Source of the DNA: Cristatella mucedo
Lineage: Eukaryota > Bryozoa > Phylactolaemata > Cristatellidae
Direction: 5' to 3'
Assembly: GCA_009760855.2 (NCBI GenBank)
Contig: WPIO01000035.1
Span: 1,458,501-1,522,500, forward strand
DNA: 64,000 bases
Position numbers and translations under genes: made by a program. A model generated the notes under the pieces. It was not told the DNA's origin. It did not search any database and saw nothing but the letters and a program-made list of their open reading frames with translations. Positions 12,205-23,134 of this stretch are shown here, one piece after another. Positions within the stretch are counted from its first letter, which is position 1. The number at the start of each line of letters is the position of its first letter.

Positions 12205-15200
12205 CTTGAATAATAATATTAACAATAATACACTTGATTAATGACATCAAGGAACTCAATCTCTTTCTAGGCTTTTAAATTGGCTGCACAGAAGTCATGG
12301 TCGATTGGTGAGTGATATGATGCTTGATAAACTACAAGAATAACCTAGGTTGGGGTGACATGCACGGGGTCAGCAAGGAAGTGTGGTTTGTGGCAGCTTG
12401 CACGGTGTCAGCATGCATAAGCACATCAAGGAAGAATCACCGGGACCGAATAAATGCTGTCATAAATATGTGCATTTTTATTTCATTTTAAATCTGGTCA
12501 ACTCAGGAGAAGTCGTGACGCAAGTCGGTAGTGAGTTTCAGGCTTTGGGAGCATGCGAACTAAGTGCATGGTCTCCAAAGGATTTGAGGTTTGTACGAGG
12601 TATTGGTAAACTGTTGGATTCCGGAAAGCGGGTGGTACGATGCTTGGCCTGGTGGGAGAGCATTTCTGAGAGACTGGCTGGAGCCAAAGAATGAAGTGAC
12701 CTAAAAGTGAGCGACAAAACCTTGTAGTCTCTGGGTTGCTTGACTGGGAGCCAGTGCAGGTCGGCGAGAAGTGCTGTGATGTGGCAACTGGGACTCTCAC
12801 AGCAGACAAGATTAGCTGCAGAGTTTAGCATCACCTGTAAGCCTTGATTACGTATGCCGGTTGGCCAGCAACCAGAGTATTACAGAGGTCAAGACGGGAT
12901 GCACAAAATGTATCGACCAGCTTGAATTTCGTATGCTTATCTCAACAAGCCAAAATTGTAGCAATGTTACGTAGCTGGAAGTAGGCAGAATTGATTTTGG
13001 AGCACATGTGGTCGATTAAAGAAAGATCAGTTTATAATATGACACATACATTTCGTGCAGATTCAGAAAGAGATATGTTGGCAGAGATGATTTTTAGCCT
13101 TAGCCCTTCCAATTTCCGAATCACACTTGGTGTGTCTATTAATAATAAGTTAATTTCATCTTCATTTAATATAAAAACTTTGCTGTCATCTAAGTTTGGC
13201 TGTCATTAATACCTGCTGGAAAGGAGTTAAGAGAATTCGTGATGCTCGAAGGCTGGGAGGATCAAAGCAAAGGTACAACTGAGTGTCATCCGCATAGAAA
13301 TGAAAGCCTATATTTTGCTTGACAATCACATCAGCAAGAGTGTAAAACGGGAAAAGAACGGGACACAACACGGAGCCCTGACGTAACCTATATTTCAGAG
13401 GTACTTTGCATGATCATTGTCTATTCACATCAATACTCTAATGTCTCCCACTGAGATAGGACCTGAACCATTGCAGAGCACTGCTAGTGATGCTCAGGTG
13501 AAATGAGAGGCTAGCAAGAATGACTTGTTGATCGATATTATTAAAAGCTACCAAAAGATCGAGAAAAAAAGCAGAGACAATCTACCCATGTCTGTTTTCC
13601 TAAGTAGGTCGTTGTACACCCGAAGCAATGCTGATTATGTGAAGTGATTAGCTCTAAAGCCAGACAGTTACTTACTAGCCGTTTGCAGTTTCGATATATG
13701 AGTGCAGCTGCTCTACCACGAATCGTTCCAGTGTCTTTGATAAGAATGGTTGAAGGGAGATTAGACGGTAATTGCTCAAGTTATTTGGGTCTAGTTTAGC
13801 TTTCATGAGAAGTGGCCTGACTACAGCCATTTTAAAAGGTTCCTGAACATGACCAAAGGCTAATGACAAATCATTGATCTTAGAAACTCATGGCAACAGC
13901 AGATCAATGCAACGAAGAAGCAGAACAGTAAGAGTCAGGTCCAGAGGACTTGTTGCCTTCTTTTATTGGGATATAAACTTGAGGACGAGATCACAACTGA
14001 CCTGCTTGAATGCAGAGATTGCGGTGCTGTAAGGAATGGAGGACATCATTCTAGGGTGGAAGCTGCCATCGTAGCAATGGCCGCCATGATCTTGTCTTTC
14101 GTCTGGACAACGAATTTATAGAAGCAATCAGCTAGATCCTCATTGGGAACATCAGGTGAAGAGCTAATCTGGGAGTGGTTAAGGAGATGGTTGAGATCAG
14201 CATTTTTGGTTTATGCACCTGCGATTCAACATATTTTTATAGAAGCTACAATTGGCCTTTGCTAGGATACATTGGTACGACCTACAGTAGTCCCTGCCTG
14301 CATGTCGATGGAAGTCAATCCTGATTTTGTGTACGTTTTTTCAAGCTTGGCTAAGTAGACCCAGGTAGTGTAATGTCTGTGGTAAACAATAGGCCGTCTG
14401 GTCGAGGGTGCACAGTGTGCTTAGTTATAGGTGCAAACTCGTCGAGCATGTCAGCTAGTGTCGTGTTGCAGCTATCTACCAATAATGATAGATCAGAGTG
14501 GGACTGAGCAGCAGAGGCCAGGTAGATATTCTTGCACGCACGGCATCGATGTCAAGGTTCTTGAGGTTTCGCGATTCTGTGGTGATTTTGATGGAGGAGG
14601 AGATAGGCACACAATGTAGACTGAACGAGATCTGCATGTGATCAGATATGCAGGATTTGGTAATAATTATTGATGACAAAGTGCAGTTGTATGAGAAAAT
14701 TTGGTCGAATGTGTGACCCTTGATGTAAATAGGGCCATGCACATGAGCCAACAGAGACAATGAGTCAGTCACTGCACGAAACTCAGTGCTGAAGGCCTCA
14801 GATAAGTTATCAAAGCGAATGTGGAAATCCCCCATAGCGAGGCAGGATCGATTTCTTCCTCAAAAAATTGAAATGAGATCGGATAAATCTGAGATAAAGT
14901 AGGATTATGTACCTGGATGGCACTAGACTATTGCCACCGTCCATAGCTTGATTTTGGCGGAAATCGAGACAGTGGATTCAACAGACTGCATCGAGGGTGC
15001 TGCTCATCTTTTGAAGTTGAATTTCGAGGTCACGAAAACCGGAACTTCACCTCCAGTTTTGACTGATCTACGGGTGTGACAGAATGAGGAACTAGTTGAG
15101 GTAGTGTCTTTCATTGTCGGCCAGTTTATCGATTTTAGCTATGTTTAAGTTAGGGCGAGCAGGTCAAGACAATTTTCAGAAATAAGGTCGCTTATTACCA

Positions 15201-15600
15201 GAGGCTTATTGCACATTATATAAATATTTATTTCAGTTGTATAGCGCCATAAGAGAACTAATCACTGTTCAGACGCTTCACGTATGCCTCGGTGCTCGAG
15301 CCCACGACCTCAGTCAGACCTTAGTTGGGGCGAGCACTGTAACCGCTGGACCAAACCAGCTCGGACACATTGAGCACGGATTCCCAAGGCAGCCACTAAG
15401 TTGGGCCGCCAGAGAGATAACAGGCCTGATGACCACTAAATGAGAGAGATTCAAAGTGGGGCTTATGTGGGAGCGTGTTGAGTGGTTCGAGACTACACAA
15501 GGAATAACAAATAAGTGGGTATTCAGCTTGCAGCTCTCTCCAAATGAGCAGCATCTAAGCTGGCGGCTCCGGCCACCACATGGCTCTGGGGTGATTTTCT
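12205..15600 (-). mobile_element. LINE A, near full length but degenerate, carrying a SINE-1
   Basis: One of the two longest LINE A copies. From right to left it holds the N-terminal/endonuclease region (about 15600-14480, including a GDFHIRFDNLSEAFS block and a QISFSLHC end), the linker, the RT N-terminal part (13675-13869), the RT core with an intact [12 protein letters not shown] near 13300, the C-terminal region, the 3' UTR and an (AAT)n tail near 12211. Stops and frameshifts are scattered throughout, so it is dead. A SINE-1 sits at 15218-15365 with a 6-bp CACATT duplication. Confidence 0.85.
15218..15365 (-). mobile_element. SINE-1 inserted in LINE A
   Basis: A 148-bp insertion bounded by CACATT at 15212-15217 and 15366-15371; the intact LINE A copy at 35950 shows the uninterrupted sequence. 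The minus strand gives a tRNA-like head (GGTCCAGCGGTTACAG, B-box-like GGGCTCGAGC), then a LINE A-like tail (GAAGCGTCTGAA ... AGTTCTCT ... GGCGCTATA) and an AT-rich end. Confidence 0.87.
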
Positions 15601-16200
15601 GTAGTTAAGATTCTGTGGTGATGTTCTGTACACTAACATCTAAGAATGCATTGGATCTACGATGAAGAAGCGATAACAGCTTTGCACGGTCATAACTAAC
15701 ATGCAGCTGCCGGTGTAGCTAAGGCTGCTGCAGGAGTGGGAGATCCAGCAGCCTGAAGTGAAAGCACTTAGGTATTCATAAGCACACTTTTCCTTAAGTG
15801 CTGCATTCAAATAATAATCAGAATAAATTATAATTGGTCTCAGCTGTATCGTTTCCGTTTGAGATATTTGCAAGAACAATAAATTTCGGAAGAATTATGC
15901 AACGAACAGTACACCCGGTGGGTCAGTGCGTTCCACGTCCTGAGGCAAACATACAATATTATAGCATGTCATTTCCAGTTGACCTGAGTTGCAACGTTTA
16001 CACTACCATCTAACTCAATTGGCCCTATCAATCAGCTATTACATTCCGTAGGGTGTTTTCAGGTTTGAGACATTTGCATTATTTTGCACAATTATATTTC
16101 TGTCGGTAATTAAAGCTTAATTTTTTCAAGATGAAAATAAGAATGTACCTATGAACGTAAGTGTAATTCCCTGTAATTCTATGCAGGTGACAAATATCAA
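15600..16200. other. Unassigned DNA
   Basis: I recognise no gene or repeat between the LINE A end and the hAT-type element. Confidence 0.35.
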
Positions 16201-16210
16201 TGATCTAGAA

Positions 16211-16397
16211 CAGTGGAACTCGATATTTCATTAGCGGCGACCTTTCAATACAGTTCATCATGTTGTAGTTATTTCAAACGATACAGTTATTGTGTGTTAA
16301 ATGTGGTCAAGCACGCTTTACGATTGTCTTAGGCGACCACTGTGAACTGGTCGTTCGACCATTAAAAGGGACGCGACCCACAGGTTAGGAACGGCTG
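16211..16397 (+). mobile_element. Short non-autonomous hAT element, SPIN-like
   Basis: A 187-bp element starts CAGTGGAACTC and ends with the stretch CTTAGGCGACCACTGTGAA, GGTCGTTCGACC, GGGACGCGACCCACAGG, then GGAACGGCTG. It is flanked by ATCTAGAA (16203-16210) and ATATAGAA (16398-16405), an 8-bp duplication with one mismatch, as expected for hAT transposition. The terminal sequence strongly recalls SPIN-type hAT elements. There is no room for a transposase. Confidence 0.8.
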
Positions 16398-16724
16398 ATA
16401 TAGAACAAGTTACCGTGGGCTGACATCGGTGAGTTCGAGTCCCTGGATTTAAATAAAAAAAGAACCGCTGCAAATGGCCACGGTCGGAAGCAAGTTACTT
16501 TAATAGCACAAATGCTACAGCCGCCTTGAGTGTTGGCTGTTTTTATCTATTCAGAATAAAGTTTGATAAGAAGTATCAGATGCAGCCTGCACAGCAAAGT
16601 TGCTTTGGTAGGCGAAATTTTAATCGGTACTTCTTCCTAATTGGAGAGCATTAAAGTGTGGTTAGTCTTCAAAATTTACTAGCTGCACAGCTAAGCATTA
16701 TACAAATGTACCCTAGTGTAAGGG

Positions 16725-17060
16725 GAGCCTCAGAACCACCATGCCCGGAAGGGAAAAGCCTGGGGTGAGCTCCCAGAGGACCAAGGACCGGAGTCTGGGA
16801 TTCTCATTCTCAAGCTCACTCTCTTTCGGCCGAAGCTCTCGACTGGGGCAGACGTCGAGTCGGACCATCCGAGAGTTACTCAGCTAGCCGGATCTTTGAT
16901 GGCTTTCGCTTCTACCCTTGGGACGGAGTTACTACACAGGCGGGATTTCGGAAGCCTACTGAGTCAGTGACACGTTTGTTCGAGAATGCTTCCTCATCTT
17001 GCTCTATCATTTATTGTATATAGGATCCTCCCTGTCGACTTGTCCATCCTCCTTTTGCCT
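16725..17060 (+). repeat. LTR-like interspersed repeat R, copy 1
   Basis: Shares ordered blocks with 21490-21636 plus 22380-22520: GAGCT then CTTTCGGC, GCAGACGTCGA, a GAGTTnCTC block, GGCTAGCCGGA, and later TAGGATCCT then GTCGACTTGT or GTAGACTTGT. Similarity is lost just after 17060. Terminal TG/CA ends and a target duplication were not resolved, so solo-LTR status is an inference. Confidence 0.45.
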
Positions 17061-18219
17061 AGTGCTTGCCCATGTCTTATAGGAAGTGATATGTACCCGG
17101 TCGATCTTTAAATTAAACTACTTTAATTTAACTACATTAAGTTTATTAAACTACTGTTGCTGGAGGCCCTTCGTGACGATCAAGAACTGGCATGGGATAT
17201 AGGTGGCCATTGCAGGAATAGGCCAGCACCCGGTGAACTTGGCTACATTTGAGCGACCATTGCAGTGACGAACACTTTAGAAACCTTCTGATATTTATGG
17301 AAGAGGCTATATTCATTTTGTTACTTGTATTTTATATGCGTAGATAGTTACCTCTACGCCTCGCTAAGCCGTTCTATACAGGGTTTGGTGTCTTGAGTTG
17401 CAATTGGTTTGCTCTTTCACTTGAGTTGTGGTACAGCGACACGAAGGGAACCGATGCAGTAATGGCCAAAAGCAAATATCCCAGCTATTCAATAGATCAA
17501 GAGGCGTTCTACTGGTCGCAGGCCGGCCAACTGTTGTGTTACACAGCGTGTTTAGACGAGGTGACTTGTATTTGGTACGAGCATGAACGGCCACGATAAC
17601 AGCAGGACTACAGCGACCCGGCTCGGATCCGGCTGTTGTTTCAGCACTCAGATGATCAGAGCCCCAAACGCTTAAAGCCTGGCAACTGGAGATGGGCGTT
17701 GGTTGGGAGCCACCGGCAGTCTCCTGAAATCCAGGCTCAGTACCGCGATTAAAGGGATTCAGTGCCGATGTGAGCGAATCCGTCGTGAACTTGAACGAAC
17801 GTTGCTGTGTGTTTGTGGAGGGCTGTGGTTAGCTTTGTATATCCAGAGGAATATAGCTAGGAACGTTTTCCGAGGGAAGAACGACAAGGATGTTCACTGG
17901 AGTGGAGGAACCTGTAGGCACTAGTTACACCATGGAAAAGCTAGTAGATGCGCTAATAGGTACGTTTGAACTGTGTGGGTGGCAGGATTCTGTAGTGTAC
18001 GCTTATGCCCCATGCTATAGGCGTCTCAGTAAAGCCTATGTTACTTTTGCTAGCTAATCTTAAAAGATGAAGTAACTGAATACACCACAATGGCTGCTGT
18101 GGAACTCGTTGAGGTATTGCTTGCTCTTTTTGTGCACGGAATGAGCCCCCAGATATGCCAGCATTTATACCGCCATAGGTGTTGCAGCCTTGAGGATGCC
18201 TTGTGATATGCTTAACGTT
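17061..18219 (+). other. Possible internal region of an LTR element with weak gag-like traces; otherwise unassigned
   Basis: Downstream of repeat R. Around 17935-18230, broken frames give VDALIGTFELCGWQDS and, later, LVEVLLALFVHGMSPQI with a LEDAL stretch. These resemble the spacing of retroelement gag helices, but stops and frame changes intervene. I could not find a protease or polymerase. Treat this as a guess. Confidence 0.22.
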
Positions 18220-18380
18220 GAGAAGCGCTCAGAATCCAATCGTTTACCAATACCTCGTAAAAATCTCAAATCCTTTGGAGATCGTGCATTTAGTTCGTAG
18301 GCTCCCAAAGCGCGAATTCTCTCCCGACTAGCGTCAGAACATCCCCTGACTTGACCACATTTAGAAAGAACTTAAAAATA
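18220..18380 (+). mobile_element. LINE A C-terminal ORF fragment
   Basis: Matches the IPRKNLKSFGDRAFSS ... APKA segment with a stop in place of Tyr. It ends where a second LINE A piece from further upstream in the element begins, so the order is scrambled relative to a normal copy. Confidence 0.7.
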
Positions 18381-18383
18381 GGT

Positions 18384-19328
18384 TCATGTTCTTGGTCCCT
18401 TTCTTTTCACGGTGTAGGCTCTCTGTAGCCGATGTGATTGCCAGGCAAAATTTAGGCTTTCACTTATATGCAGATGACGCTCAGTTGTACCTTTGCTGTG
18501 AGCTCTCTCAGACCTCCAGCACGTCAAATTCTCTCAACTCCTTTGCTGCACGTATTGCTTCCTTGCTGCACGTATATAACATTCGCACATGCAGGGCAGA
18601 AAACTTTCTTAAATGGAATGATAAAACCAACTTCCTAGTTATCGGCAAACCTAGTGTGATTCAGAAATGGGAAAGGTTAATGCTCAAAATCGGCTCTGCC
18701 AGCATATATCCTGTTGAATCTGCACAAAATCTAGGTGTCATGTTCCAAAGTGACCTTTCATTAGACGACCACATCAGGTCCATAGTCAAGTCTGCCTACT
18801 TTTAGCTCAATAACTGTGCTAAAATTCAGGCTTATTTAGATAGGGGCACCACATCTAAATTGGTCCATGCATTTGTGACATCCTGTCTTGTCTTCTGCAG
18901 CTCACTGCTTGCTGGTCTACCGGCCTGTGCAATCAGGAGCTTATAGCTCGTGCAAAACTCTGTAGCTAGGCTTGTCTGTCGTGAGCGTTGCAGTCGCCAC
19001 ATCACACCACTTCTTGCCGACCTGCACTGGCTCCCAGTCAAGCAACCGATCGACTTCAACACACCTATTTAAGACAGCATTTAGTGGGTCTCTTTTATTC
19101 GTCCTTCACGTGCTTACGTGTGCTGACACTGTGCATGCTACCACTAACCATATTTGCATGCTGACCATGTGCATGTTACCCCTAACCATGTTGTTCGTGT
19201 TGTTTATCAAGCATGATATTACTCACCATTCAATCGCGTTTCCCTTAGCTGCAAATGTAACGTGCCTAGAAAGAGATTTAGTTCTCTGATGGTGCATTAT
19301 CAAGTGCAGTAATATTATTATTATTATT
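18384..19328 (+). mobile_element. LINE A RT-to-3' end copy with an internal deletion
   Basis: The open frame 18386-18805 includes the RT active-site block LYADDAQLYLC, then NFLKWNDKTNFLVIGKPS and SDLSLDDH. It continues through a stop into the thumb-like region. At about 19058 it jumps from the DFN position straight to the last codons before the stop, losing roughly 200 bp. The 3' UTR and (ATT)n tail are present (19310-19328). Confidence 0.85.
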
Positions 19329-19512
19329 TTCATTGAGAATACTCAACAACCCGTCTCAGGCCGACAGAAGGGGTAGTAAGCACACGGTAGCAGGGCCAAG
19401 ATAGGTGTGTCAGCATGAGGCTGCAGTATGTTCGGTGGTTACCAATGAACCGCTGGAAGCATAGTAGCAGCATCTTTTGGAGTGCGAGGCAAACATCACC
19501 TCAAGAAAATAA

Positions 19513-19605
19513 TAACACGCACACACACATTTGATAAAGCCCCCTCAGAGAACTCAATCTCTTTCTAGGTGCTTAACACTTGCTGCAAAATAAAAAGGCA
19601 ACACG
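19513..19605 (-). mobile_element. LINE A 3' stub
   Basis: AATAATAACAC...TTTGATAAAGCCCCCTC, then AGAGAACTCAATCTCTTTC, match the terminal hairpin region on the minus strand. The copy is about 90 bp long. Confidence 0.7.
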
Positions 19606-19639
19606 AGCTAAAGCCGGGGGGATGATTGGGCAGTGGTCA

Positions 19640-19835
19640 CAGTGCAAGGCCCTTTGAAGCCTTCTAGCTTAGCCTAAGAGATACGGTGCTGGCTCCATAC
19701 AACCAAGGTCACGGGTTCAAATCCTACCGTGAGCAATCTCTTATTGCCAACTGTAAGCAGTGGCAACAAACATTAAGAATTTTCTGCCGATATACCAATG
19801 ATGCCGTTAAATCAGCTATTTTTAAATTATTTTTT
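19640..19835 (+). mobile_element. SINE-2, diverged
   Basis: Contains a strong B-box-like GGGTTCAAATCC near 19712-19724. The SINE-2 body follows (CAATCTCTTATTGCCAACTG, AAGCAGTGG, TTCTGCCGATATACCAA, CGTTAAATCAGCTATTT). A proper folded tRNA is not present, so this is not a tRNA gene. Confidence 0.68.
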
Positions 19836-20314
19836 ATTCTACAAGACTGAAAGTGACTTTGACATGCACATTCAGGTAAACAGCAGCACAAATCGGTCGC
19901 GACAAATGAACCAACTTGCTCTGCAGATTTGAACCAGGCTACACTAAGCCAGTGATGGCTCGAAATGAAGCCCAAGTGCTGGCTGTGCTCTTGGCCAGCT
20001 TAACAGATGACTAGGAAAAAGGCACAGGAAGCACCAAGGAAAATCACAGATGACACTGATACACCAGTCACCAATTAAAAATAGCAGCCAGAAACTGATA
20101 AGAATGACAGGTTTGCATAGCACTCTCAGATGACGTAACCTATTTGCACTTTACATACGCTGTAAAAAAGTATGACCATTTGGTTAACAGCAGCATTCTC
20201 AGTGCCATTATGCATTATAGAACTCGGGCCTATAGGGACACGTAGGATTTTAGGTACTTCTTGCTGTCAACAAATTAGAAGATGACCTTATGTAAGGAAA
20301 TGACCTTATGTTTG

Positions 20315-20375
20315 GATGAGTTCCTGGCTTTAGGAGCATAGTTGCTGAAGGCTCGGTCTCCAGTGGATTTCTTGT
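20315..20375 (-). mobile_element. LINE A fragment
   Basis: About 60 bp matching the GAGTTCCAGGCTTTGGGAGC...CGGTCTCCAAAGGATTT stretch of the LINE A C-terminal ORF. Confidence 0.45.
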
Positions 20376-20404
20376 CCGAGTTCCTAATTCTCATACGAAC
20401 TGAC

Positions 20405-20695
20405 GGTGCGAGTGGACGCCTGATGGGAACGACAACTACCATCCTACTGCCGACTATGGCACTTTATTTCCAGCAGTCCTGGGCTGCTACTTCGATGTGA
20501 CTCGCCAGCTCAACTGCTCTCCTGACTCAGGCATGCTTCTTACTTTCTATTTTTTGCGTGAGATAAAGTCTGTTGGCTACAGACTGCATAGAAAAAGCGT
20601 CTTAGGCTTTCAGTGCACCATAAACAACTCTCCTTCGTAACACCCACAAAGTCTTTTTTCAACGTTGAGTTACAGACGGAGATCCAGGAATGTGA
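20405..20695 (+). mobile_element. LINE B 3' fragment
   Basis: Matches the C-terminal ORF from CGACAACTACC through the AGTCTGTTGGCTAC block and the 3' UTR to GACGGAGAT. Its ATTAC tail is missing or eroded. Confidence 0.75.
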
Positions 20696-20740
20696 AACAT
20701 GAGAAAGTAATTCTGACCGTTAGGGCCTGAGCCCGGGAAG

Positions 20741-20945
20741 TGAGGGGAGCCGTGATTGCACACTCGGTAAGGCGGTTGCTTTCATTACCTCGGTCCGAGG
20801 TCATGGGCTCGATTCCTGCAGTGGACGATCCTGTATCGCCAATGCAAGCTGTGGTGATAGCCATAAAGGCTCTTCTGTCCCTATACAAAAAGAGGCTGTT
20901 TAATCAGCTAGGATTTACTTTATCTATTTATTATAGGCCAGTGAC
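20741..20945 (+). mobile_element. SINE-2, tRNA-derived
   Basis: Starts with GAGCCGTGATTG, then an A-box-like TCGGTAAGGCGG and a B-box-like GGGCTCGATTCC (20805-20816). The body is CGATCCTGTATCGCCAATGC, AAGCTGTGGTGATAGCC and AAAGGCTCTTCTGTC. It ends with TTTAATCAGCTAGGATT and a T/A-rich tail. It shares its layout and length with the copy at 52611. Confidence 0.82.
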
Positions 20946-21249
20946 AGCGTCTAGAAATGCGTGAATACCATTTGAAAGTACCAAAGGAAAGTGACTACCA
21001 TGCATAGGAGTAGCCAAAATGGGCGATTTACAGTAAATTGACAGCCGATTCAATGCAGGTACTGGCGGCGGATCATTTAGAAAGCACGGGCTGGAAGAAG
21101 GAGAAGGCACAGTCACTCAGTCGATCAGGCAGCAGTCATTGCTATGTGGCTCCCTGCCGCGCGGCTGTGACAAGCAAAGCGGTCTCTGTAGCATGCTGGA
21201 CTGGGAAAACCAAAACCACTCTGCACGGAGTCTGCTGAGAGTGCCGCAA

Positions 21250-21636
21250 ACCCTCAGGAAAGAAGTGCGGGTTCCCCAGGTCTGTGAAACCTCTGTTCAT
21301 CCATGGTGAACGGAGGCTGGCCAAGTAAGTCCTGATGTTGGACCCTCCCGGCATCTCATAGTTCTGCACCTGGATGGGTTCAGGCTTGCTCGGGCGATGC
21401 GGCCAAGCAGGCAAGGCGACGAGTACCCAAGGCCCGAGCATAGCCAAATAGCTTATTGTTACCACTTGTGTATTCCGAGTTCCCTCTGTAGCCTGTTCGT
21501 GGCCCCTCCCCCGTGAGCTGACGTCTTTCGGCAAAATCTCCCTACTGTCGCAGACGTCGACTACGACTCTCCAGGAGTTTCTCGGCTAGCCGGAACTTTG
21601 AAGGTGCACTGCTCGTACTGTTAGGACAGAGTCGGT
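21250..21636 (+). repeat. LTR-like repeat R, copy 2 (left part)
   Basis: Blocks from GAGCTGACGTCTTTCGGC to GGCTAGCCGGAACTTTGAAGG (21515-21606) align in order with copy 1. The part before 21490 does not align clearly. The repeat is interrupted by LINE B and resumes at 22380. The left limit is uncertain. Confidence 0.42.
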
Positions 21637-22379
21637 ACATCACGTCCGATCCCTATCCAAGATTAGAAGCTGTCTCCCACAGTGGCTTGTAAAAAATTTA
21701 ACTAGCTCTTTAGTTCTGTCTTGGCTCGATTATTGTAATTCTTTTTTGGCTGGGCTGCCAAAGAAAGCTATTATGCCACTACAGCGGACTATGAATATGG
21801 CTGCAAGGCTGGTCTTCAAGTCCCAGCGGTTTAAGCACGTGTTGCCTCTGCTGAAAGAGCTAGAATGGTTGCCGGTTGAGCAAAGGATACAGAGCAAAGT
21901 TCTTACGCTGACCCACAAGGCCCACCACGGCTTGGCTCCTTCGTACCTAGCTGAACTGCTGCATCAGTTTTAGCCTGTTCGCGCCCTCAGGTCCTGTGTG
22001 GAAAATAAATTAGCTGTCCCATTCTTCCGCTTAAAGACAGTTGGCGACAGAAACTTTAGCTCTGCAGGTCCTAGACTGTGGAACTCGCTTCCACAATTCT
22101 TATGCAATGACAACTACTCTCCGACTGCCGACTATGGCACATCTTTTTCAGCGGTCCTGAACTGCAACTTCTATGCTACTCACTACCTCAACTGCTCTCC
22201 TGACTCTGCTATGCTTCTCACTTTCTCTTTGTTGCGTGAGACGAAGTCTGTTGGCTATCGAATGCGTACAGATAGCCGCTTAGGCTGTGAGTGGGCTATA
22301 CAAATCTCTCCTGCGTAACACCCGCATGGTCTTTATGACTTTGTGGAGTTACTGATGGAGATACATTACATTACATTAC
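21637..22379 (+). mobile_element. LINE B 3' copy inserted in repeat R
   Basis: 5'-truncated copy. Open segments 21746-21973 (NMAARLVFKSQRFKHVLPLLKELEWLP-type region, one stop near 21970) and 21998-22318 (WNSLPQFLCND ... KSVGYRM ... WAIQISPA end) are followed by the 3' UTR and a short (ATTAC)n tail. Repeat R is split by it; TACA on both sides is a candidate target duplication but overlaps the tail motif. Confidence 0.85.
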
Positions 22380-22520
22380 AACGGCAGGACCGAGGAAGCT
22401 GAACGGGCAACCAGCACTTCGTTCTAGCTTTCATCATCGTCGAACGCCCCTATAGTTTACTCTGTGTAGGATCCTAACTGTAGACTTGTTTAGTTGCCCT
22501 GATCTTCTGTATAGCTTGCG
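22380..22520 (+). repeat. LTR-like repeat R, copy 2 (right part)
   Basis: Resumes with ACGGCAGGACCGAGGAAGC and runs through TGTAGGATCCTAACTGTAGAC, matching copy 1 around 16947-17050. Confidence 0.42.
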
Positions 22521-23130
22521 ATCATATACAGAGATTTAACCTGACGGCTATTTTTCTTACCCTAGCTCAGGGGCATGGAGAGTTTCGGCATAGCCAGGGC
22601 ATGTAGAGTTGACTGGAAATAGCCCCTGACCCATTGATTTCGGCTACAAAAGTAAAAAGTTTACTAAGTAAAGTGTACAGAGTTTAAAAGTAAATAGCCA
22701 GTAATTAAGAACATCTAATCTTTGATAGTTATTAATACTGTGCAGTTTTCAAAAAGAATAAGTAGCCAAAGGGTACACAGATTACCTTAACAATTGGTGG
22801 ACAGTCGATCAGCTGTAGCCACTGCACAGCGCTAGTGTATCCTTTTTGAAATGCTAATTTTAATTGCCTACCACGCAAGGTGAATGGCTTACCAAGTTAA
22901 CTTCCAGCTTTGCAACATAGCCTAACTAAATGCTCGTTAAGACCAGGAATCACTTCGAAGGAGTTTCAAGCGTTCGCCACATTCAAATGCCAGTTAACGT
23001 GACATCGAATTGATTGTTTTTACCAATGGGTCAATTAATGTGTACCTAGTTTTTGCAAAACAAAGTGACCAAGCTTGTTCACCATTCCTGCACCTTGGTT
23101 CTATAGCAATCAGCCAAAAGTAAATGTCCA
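22521..23130. other. Unassigned DNA
   Basis: No match that I recognise before the LINE B copy starts. Confidence 0.35.
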
Positions 23131-23134
23131 ACTA

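Noticed and set aside
16425-16460. B-box-like GAGTTCGAGTCCC next to the hAT element
   Set aside because: No A box or SINE body on either side, so not called.
19712-19724. tRNA gene suggested by a perfect B box
   Set aside because: No cloverleaf can be drawn and the sequence continues into the SINE-2 body; the same holds at 20805 and 52674.
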